A stretch of 6,164 bases of DNA, from positions 1 through 6,164 of the forward strand of contig DBCP01000115.1 of NCBI GenBank assembly GCA_002293105.1, given 5' to 3'. Made by a program: the position numbers and the translations under genes. The notes beneath the pieces are model-generated. The model was not told where the DNA came from. It saw nothing but the letters and a program-made list of their open reading frames with translations, and made no database searches. Shown here in pieces: positions 4,760 through 6,164 of the stretch (position 1 is its first letter; each line of letters begins with the position of its first letter). This DNA comes from Bacteroidetes bacterium UBA955. Lineage in GTDB: Bacteria > Bacteroidota > Bacteroidia > NS11-12g > UBA955.

Positions 4760-6164
4760 ATGATCGTCCAAAGTTCCTTAGACCAATTGTTGAACACCGT
4801 ATCCATCGAGGATGTGGTTGGCGATTATGTTTCGCTCAAACGCTCCGGCTCCCGATACAAGGGTTGCTGTCCATTCCACGACGAAAAAACGCCCTCCTTT
4901 GTTGTAACCCCAACCATTGGAATTTACAAGTGTTTTGGCTGTCAGAAGGGTGGTAATGCCATCCAGTTTCTCATGGATGTTGAGAATTTGAGTTTCGTGG
5001 AAGCCGCGAGAAATTTGGCCAAGCGTTATGGGGTGGATTTGATGGAGACCACATCTGAAAACCAAGACGTTTATCAGGAGCAACAGCGACAAAAGGAATC
5101 ACTTCAGGCAGCCGTAGATTTTGCGCAGCAGTTTTTTGTGGATCAGCTGTTTGATTCTGATGAGGGGAAATCCATTGGTTTGCCCTATTTCAAAGAGCGC
5201 GGGTTTACCGTAGATACCATCAAGAAATGGGGTTTGGGATACAGTCCCGAAAGTTGGGAGGCCCTCGCCCATGTCAGTCACAGTAAAGGTTATAATGCCG
5301 AGGTGATGGTGAAAGCCGGTTTGTTGAAGCAGCGCGACAATGGTTCTCACTACGATTTGTTTCGATACAGGGTGATGTTCAGCATCTTCGCGGTTACGGG
5401 CAAAGTGATTGGTTTTGCAGGGCGAAAAATGAGTTCGACGGACCCATCGCCCAAATATGTAAACTCACCAGAAACAGAACTTTACAAAAAGAGCGACGTG
5501 CTTTTCGGCTTGTATCAGGCCAAAAATGCCATGAAAAAGCTCGATAAAGTCTACATGACCGAAGGGTATACCGACGTCATTACTTTGCATCAATCCGGTA
5601 TCGAGAACGCGGTGGCGAGTTCGGGAACTGCTTTAACGCCCGGACAAATTAAATTACTCAAACGGTTCACCAACAACGTAACGGTGGTGTACGATGGCGA
5701 TATGGCAGGCATCAAGGCCTCTATTCGCGGAATTGATTTGTTGTTGCAAGAAGGACTCAATGTGCGGGTGGTGCCCTTGCCGGAAGGACAGGATCCGGAT
5801 TCCTACTGCCAAGCATTGGGTGGGGAAGCATTTTTGGATTACCTGAATAGCAATGAGGAGACATTCATCTTTTTCAAAGCGAAATTGTTGATCAGCGATA
5901 CCCAAAACGATCCATTGCGCAAATCAGATGCGGTGAGAGATATTCTGAGAACCGTTGCTTTGATTTCTGATCCGTTGAAGCGATCAGCGCTGTCGCAGCA
6001 ATTGGCCTCGATTTGCGATATTGATCAAGCCACACTGTTGCAAGAATTGTCTGTGTTGCTTAAGCAGCAGCAGTTAAAAGAGCGACAGGATTTTGTAAAG
6101 GAAGTTTCAGCGGCCATCGATGCTTCTGGGGTTGCATATCATCCAGAGGGCGAAGTCGCTGAGC
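4760..6164 (+). CDS. dnaG: DNA primase DnaG, C-terminus beyond the window
   Basis: The first 468 codons of the replicative primase, which lays RNA primers for Okazaki fragments and at origins together with the DnaB helicase. The CHC2 zinc-binding domain (about 1-95) has the ligand set Cys37-His40 and Cys58-Cys61 in CCPFHDEKTPSF and KCFGCQKGGN. The RNA polymerase domain follows from about 115. It has ERGFTVDTIKKWGLGYSP (146-163), SPKYVNSPETELYKKS (230-245), the TOPRIM catalytic Glu268 in TEGYTDV, Asp312 and Asp314 in YDGDMAG, and PEGQDPDSY (341-349). From about 374 the helical C-terminal region that contacts DnaB begins; the remaining 130-200 residues expected for the family lie past the right edge. 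The start ATG at 4760 puts the zinc motif at the usual distance from the N-terminus. No Shine-Dalgarno or clear promoter is seen in the 81-bp region it shares with the divergent amidohydrolase gene. Confidence 0.97.
   Translation, partial: MIVQSSLDQLLNTVSIEDVVGDYVSLKRSGSRYKGCCPFHDEKTPSFVVTPTIGIYKCFGCQKGGNAIQFLMDVENLSFVEAARNLAKRYGVDLMETTSENQDVYQEQQRQKESLQAAVDFAQQFFVDQLFDSDEGKSIGLPYFKERGFTVDTIKKWGLGYSPESWEALAHVSHSKGYNAEVMVKAGLLKQRDNGSHYDLFRYRVMFSIFAVTGKVIGFAGRKMSSTDPSPKYVNSPETELYKKSDVLFGLYQAKNAMKKLDKVYMTEGYTDVITLHQSGIENAVASSGTALTPGQIKLLKRFTNNVTVVYDGDMAGIKASIRGIDLLLQEGLNVRVVPLPEGQDPDSYCQALGGEAFLDYLNSNEETFIFFKAKLLISDTQNDPLRKSDAVRDILRTVALISDPLKRSALSQQLASICDIDQATLLQELSVLLKQQQLKERQDFVKEVSAAIDASGVAYHPEGEVAE

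Noticed and set aside
4778..5905. Minus-strand open frames within dnaG
   Set aside because: They lie antisense to an unmistakable primase coding frame and have no family features.
1..6164. Search for tRNA, rRNA, CRISPR arrays, insertion sequences, toxin-antitoxin or defence genes
   Set aside because: No repeated spaced units, transposase motifs, cloverleaf-like segments or recognisable defence domains were seen. Almost the whole window is accounted for by six housekeeping or metabolic genes.

Overview
This window looks like ordinary chromosome from a member of the Bacteroidota, with moderate GC and compact gene spacing. Four things point to that phylum. The small START-like protein is of a type I know mainly from Bacteroidota. 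The arginase-family protein carries the DLHSPYTTPSGN-HGM block that I associate with Bacteroidota members of the family. There are no convincing Shine-Dalgarno sequences before the starts. Close matches to the Bacteroidota -7 promoter box (TAnnTTTG) lie upstream of two genes. These assignments rest on remembered family patterns, not on a search.

Layout: a leftward cluster covers positions 1-2978. It is transcribed in the order PAP2-family membrane phosphatase (2978-2376), ArnT/PMT-type membrane glycosyltransferase (2383-689, overlapping the phosphatase by 8 bp), then an arginase-family metallohydrolase (629-1, running off the left edge). A 105-bp AT-rich divergent promoter region separates this cluster from a rightward START-like domain gene (3084-3485). 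That gene runs tail to tail into a leftward M20 amidohydrolase gene (4678-3482), and the two stop codons share the palindrome TTAA. An 81-bp divergent region containing an imperfect inverted repeat separates the amidohydrolase from a rightward DNA primase gene, dnaG (4760 to the right edge), truncated after 468 codons.

How they work together: the phosphatase and glycosyltransferase plausibly act on polyprenyl-phosphate-linked or lipid-A-like substrates at the outer face of the inner membrane. Their overlapping coding regions suggest coupled expression. The arginase-family enzyme and the M20 amidohydrolase are cytoplasmic nitrogen-metabolism hydrolases with no obvious link to the membrane pair. 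DnaG is the core replication primase. No mobile element, CRISPR array, RNA gene or defence system is visible. I do not see a previously undescribed system here; the findings are small-scale oddities in motifs, overlaps and promoter architecture.
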